Below, piece after piece: positions 15,423-17,259 of a stretch of DNA of 17,259 nt. The stretch is from positions 1 to 17,259 of the forward strand of contig WJKD01000184.1 of the NCBI GenBank assembly GCA_014729315.1, written 5' to 3'. The notes under the pieces were generated by a model. The model worked only from the letters and a program-made list of their open reading frames with translations. It ran no database searches and was not told the origin of the DNA. The DNA is from Promethearchaeota archaeon (lineage in GTDB: Archaea; Asgardarchaeota; Lokiarchaeia; Sigynarchaeales; SOKP01). The stretch's first letter is position 1. Each line of letters begins with the position of its first letter. Made by a program: the position numbers and the translations under genes.

Positions 15423-16253
15423 CTAATATCCAGTAAGACCATATTTTTTATATATGTACCTAAAGAACAGAACACTAAGAACTGGACTAATTATTGAGAA
15501 TAATATTATCATTATGAAATGTCCGATGAAAGCAGGATTAAAGATGACATACTCGACTCCAAAGATTAAACAATATCGCATAATATCCCAGAAATAATAA
15601 AATGGATTAATAATAATGAGAATTTGAAAATAATCCGGAAAGAATTCTTGAGGATATTTATAACAACTAAATACTAGAAATAAATTTACTACCAGGAAAA
15701 AAAAATGATATCCTCCTTCAACTGACATCCTAAAAGATCCTATCGCTAATCCTATTGATGCCATGAATATTGACGCTAAAACATAAATGAAGAGAACAAA
15801 AAGAATCGTTAAAATCGATGAATTAGTCAATACAAAACATAAAACAAAAACAAATGTTAAAGGAAGTATAAAGAGTAATAATTCTGAGAGAATTTTGCTC
15901 AATAAAATATTATATATATTCACTGGAGAAAGAAATATACCCTGTAGCGTTTTCCAATATTTCTCTCGCAATAAATCCTTACCATATATTGGTAATAATC
16001 TATTTAGAACGACAATAAAAACCCCCGAGAGGATGAATATTATATAATTGTCTGGGGTCCAAATTCCAAAAGATTCTTCACCCATAGATTCGAATAACGT
16101 TCGAAAAATTAGTAATGGTACTAAAAAGGAGGTAAAAGGAACTACTATGGGAAATATGTATTTCATTTTATACCTTGTTTTTAACTTGATATCTTTAATA
16201 ACTAATGTGAATAGCTGAAAGGTGTAATTTTTAAGCCGAATTAATACAGACAT
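15423..16253 (-). CDS. ABC-2 type transporter permease
   Basis: A 276-residue ABC-2 permease with a short cytoplasmic N-terminus carrying KDIKLKTRYK at 20-29, then about six membrane helices. The loop YWKTLQGIFLSPVNIYN at 99-115 is the amphipathic coupling segment typical of the family, and INPFYYFWDIMRY is the usual segment before the last helices. Such permeases export polysaccharides, lipids or drugs with a separate ATPase, which is not in this window. Context suggests export of a glycan or its lipid precursor. It starts the leftward unit of four genes and is divergent from a clear paralogue beginning at 16457. No ribosome site is evident before the ATG. Confidence 0.85.
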   Translation of the reverse strand: MSVLIRLKNYTFQLFTLVIKDIKLKTRYKMKYIFPIVVPFTSFLVPLLIFRTLFESMGEESFGIWTPDNYIIFILSGVFIVVLNRLLPIYGKDLLREKYWKTLQGIFLSPVNIYNILLSKILSELLLFILPLTFVFVLCFVLTNSSILTILFVLFIYVLASIFMASIGLAIGSFRMSVEGGYHFFFLVVNLFLVFSCYKYPQEFFPDYFQILIIINPFYYFWDIMRYCLIFGVEYVIFNPAFIGHFIMIILFSIISPVLSVLFFRYIYKKYGLTGY

Positions 16254-16266
16254 CTCTTAAATAAAT

Positions 16267-16293
16267 AAAAGTCTATAACTATTAAAGACTTTT
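16267..16293. repeat. Inverted repeat between divergent permease genes
   Basis: AAAAGTCT (16267-16274) and AGACTTTT (16286-16293) are exact reverse complements with an 11-base spacer, 14 bases before the start of the leftward permease. It may be an operator or a hairpin in that gene's leader. The remaining part of the 203-base divergent region is AT-rich without clear structure. Confidence 0.35.
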
Positions 16294-16424
16294 TGGCAAG
16301 GTTTATTTCAACATTTTAGAACTCAATTAAGTTTATTTTATATTCATTATTTTCTAGACAAAAAGAGAATAAGTTTAAACGCTTGAATATAAGTTTTATT
16401 GCGTTGAAGCGATTCGTAGAAATA

Positions 16425-16432
16425 CTTTATTA
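16425..16432 (+). promoter_or_regulatory. Candidate TATA box of the rightward permease gene
   Basis: CTTTATTA is centred about 28 bases before the ATG at 16457, the spacing expected for a leaderless archaeal transcript. No Shine-Dalgarno motif is present. The match to a TATA consensus is modest. Confidence 0.3.
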
Positions 16433-16456
16433 ATGAAAATAATTTGACGCAAAAAA

Positions 16457-17259
16457 ATGTTAAAGAAGTCAGAATTAGTTACTAATTTAATACAAATTTA
16501 TTCATTGGTTATTAAGGATTTAAAACTAAAATTTCGATATAAATTAGAATTTGTGGTTGAGTTTATTGCCCCATTATTTACAATCTTCTTTCCATATATC
16601 ATTTTCAATACTTTATTCGAATTAGAATCTCAAGCATTCGGCGAAGAAAGTTATTATTCTCAAGATAATTTCATATTATTTTTATTATTAGGGTATATTG
16701 TCTCTTCTTTGATTTTTCTTTTATGGACTTATAAAGATCAATTTTACGACGAAAAAACCTGGAAAACCTTGAATAGCGTGTTTATTGCTCCAGTAAGCAA
16801 ATTCAATGTTTTAATGGGTTATTTATTATCTGGAGTAATTTCAAAAGGTTTTCCTATAATATTTATCACAATTCTTTGCTATTTATTATATCCTATTCCT
16901 TTATTGAATTTAATGTTAGTACTTCTTATCTTATTTTGTATTTCTTTAACTTTTGCGGGTATGGGTTTTATTATAGGATTATTTGAAATCGTAAATGAAA
17001 ATATCTCCGCAAGCTTGACAATTGGAATAAGCTTTATATCCTTAGTAAGTTGTGTTTTTTATCCAATACAGATCTTTCCCGTTCAAGTTCAGTTTATAAT
17101 TAAATTAAATCCATTATATTATTACTTAGAATTATTAAGATTATCGTGGTGGTTAGGTGTGGATCCAGAGACAAGTTTACAATACCTATCTGTTTTCCAT
17201 TTTATGATTGTTTTCGGTTTTACAATTTTAACTCCACTTTTAGCTTCAATTTTATTTTC
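16457..17259 (+). CDS. ABC-2 type transporter permease, 3' end outside the window
   Basis: An open frame of 267 codons from ATG 16457 to the window edge with no stop; an in-frame TGA 12 bases upstream rules out an earlier start. It is a paralogue of the divergent permease: both have LVIKDxKLKxRYK near residues 17-29, an aromatic helix ending IIFNTLFE or LIFRTLFE, a QDN or PDN segment before the second helix, and the coupling loop (EKTWKTLNSVFIAPVSKFN here at 99-117). About six membrane helices are covered, so only a few residues are probably missing. The two proteins could form a heterodimeric channel served by one ATPase, perhaps encoded just beyond the right edge. The first domain of such an ATPase is not visible here. 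Product transported is unknown; glycan context is suggestive. Confidence 0.85.
   Translation, partial: MLKKSELVTNLIQIYSLVIKDLKLKFRYKLEFVVEFIAPLFTIFFPYIIFNTLFELESQAFGEESYYSQDNFILFLLLGYIVSSLIFLLWTYKDQFYDEKTWKTLNSVFIAPVSKFNVLMGYLLSGVISKGFPIIFITILCYLLYPIPLLNLMLVLLILFCISLTFAGMGFIIGLFEIVNENISASLTIGISFISLVSCVFYPIQIFPVQVQFIIKLNPLYYYLELLRLSWWLGVDPETSLQYLSVFHFMIVFGFTILTPLLASILF

Overview
The window looks like a piece of an archaeal chromosome, most probably from an Asgard archaeon of the Lokiarchaeia type. This is an inference. It rests on a Rab/Ras-like small GTPase, a second Arf-like GTPase fused to an N-terminal longin-like domain, and a neighbouring roadblock-like protein, mixed with ordinary archaeal genes such as UPF0280. 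The DNA is AT-rich. Start codons are ATG or often TTG (5 of 14 genes), with Shine-Dalgarno-like motifs before only some genes. I saw no tRNA, rRNA, CRISPR array, insertion sequence or phage gene. No gap between genes exceeds 300 bases; the longest is 229 bases, at 10302-10530.

Left part (1-7027), housekeeping and eukaryote-like signalling. A Rab-like GTPase (89-619, +) may follow the tail of another gene. It converges on an aspartate kinase with two ACT domains (768-2204, -), which is divergent from a PHP-domain phosphoesterase (2375-3247, +). That gene ends 2 bases from the 757-residue longin-like/Arf-like GTPase protein (3250-5523, -), whose long charged tail ends in a coiled coil. Directly upstream, on the same strand, lies a roadblock/LC7-like protein (5606-6118, -). 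The two form a GTPase plus regulator-fold pair and are the most unusual part of the window. A perfect 12-bp inverted repeat lies between the roadblock gene and the divergent UPF0280 gene (6239-7027, +).

Right part (7020-17259), a surface-glycan island, visibly poorer in GC (about 27% in a line counted at 14281) than the first GTPase gene (roughly 41-43% over lines counted in 121-300). A nucleotide-sugar epimerase (9330-10301, -) is followed after 18 bases by a large GT-C-like membrane protein (7020-9311, -). A lone kinase-fold gene (10531-11181, +) with an altered catalytic loop converges on a four-gene unit read leftwards: ABC-2 permease (15423-16253), a second GT-C-like membrane protein (13291-15333), a GT4 glycosyltransferase (11973-13256) and a SAM methyltransferase (11193-11879). 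A second ABC-2 permease, a paralogue of the first, starts at 16457 on the + strand and runs off the window.

The likely joint job of the right part is inferred: the epimerase makes an activated sugar, GT4 and the methyltransferase build and modify a glycan on the cytoplasmic side, the permease pair with an ATPase not seen here moves material across the membrane, and the GT-C proteins use lipid-linked sugars on the outer face. The left-hand GTPases have no visible link to it beyond proximity.
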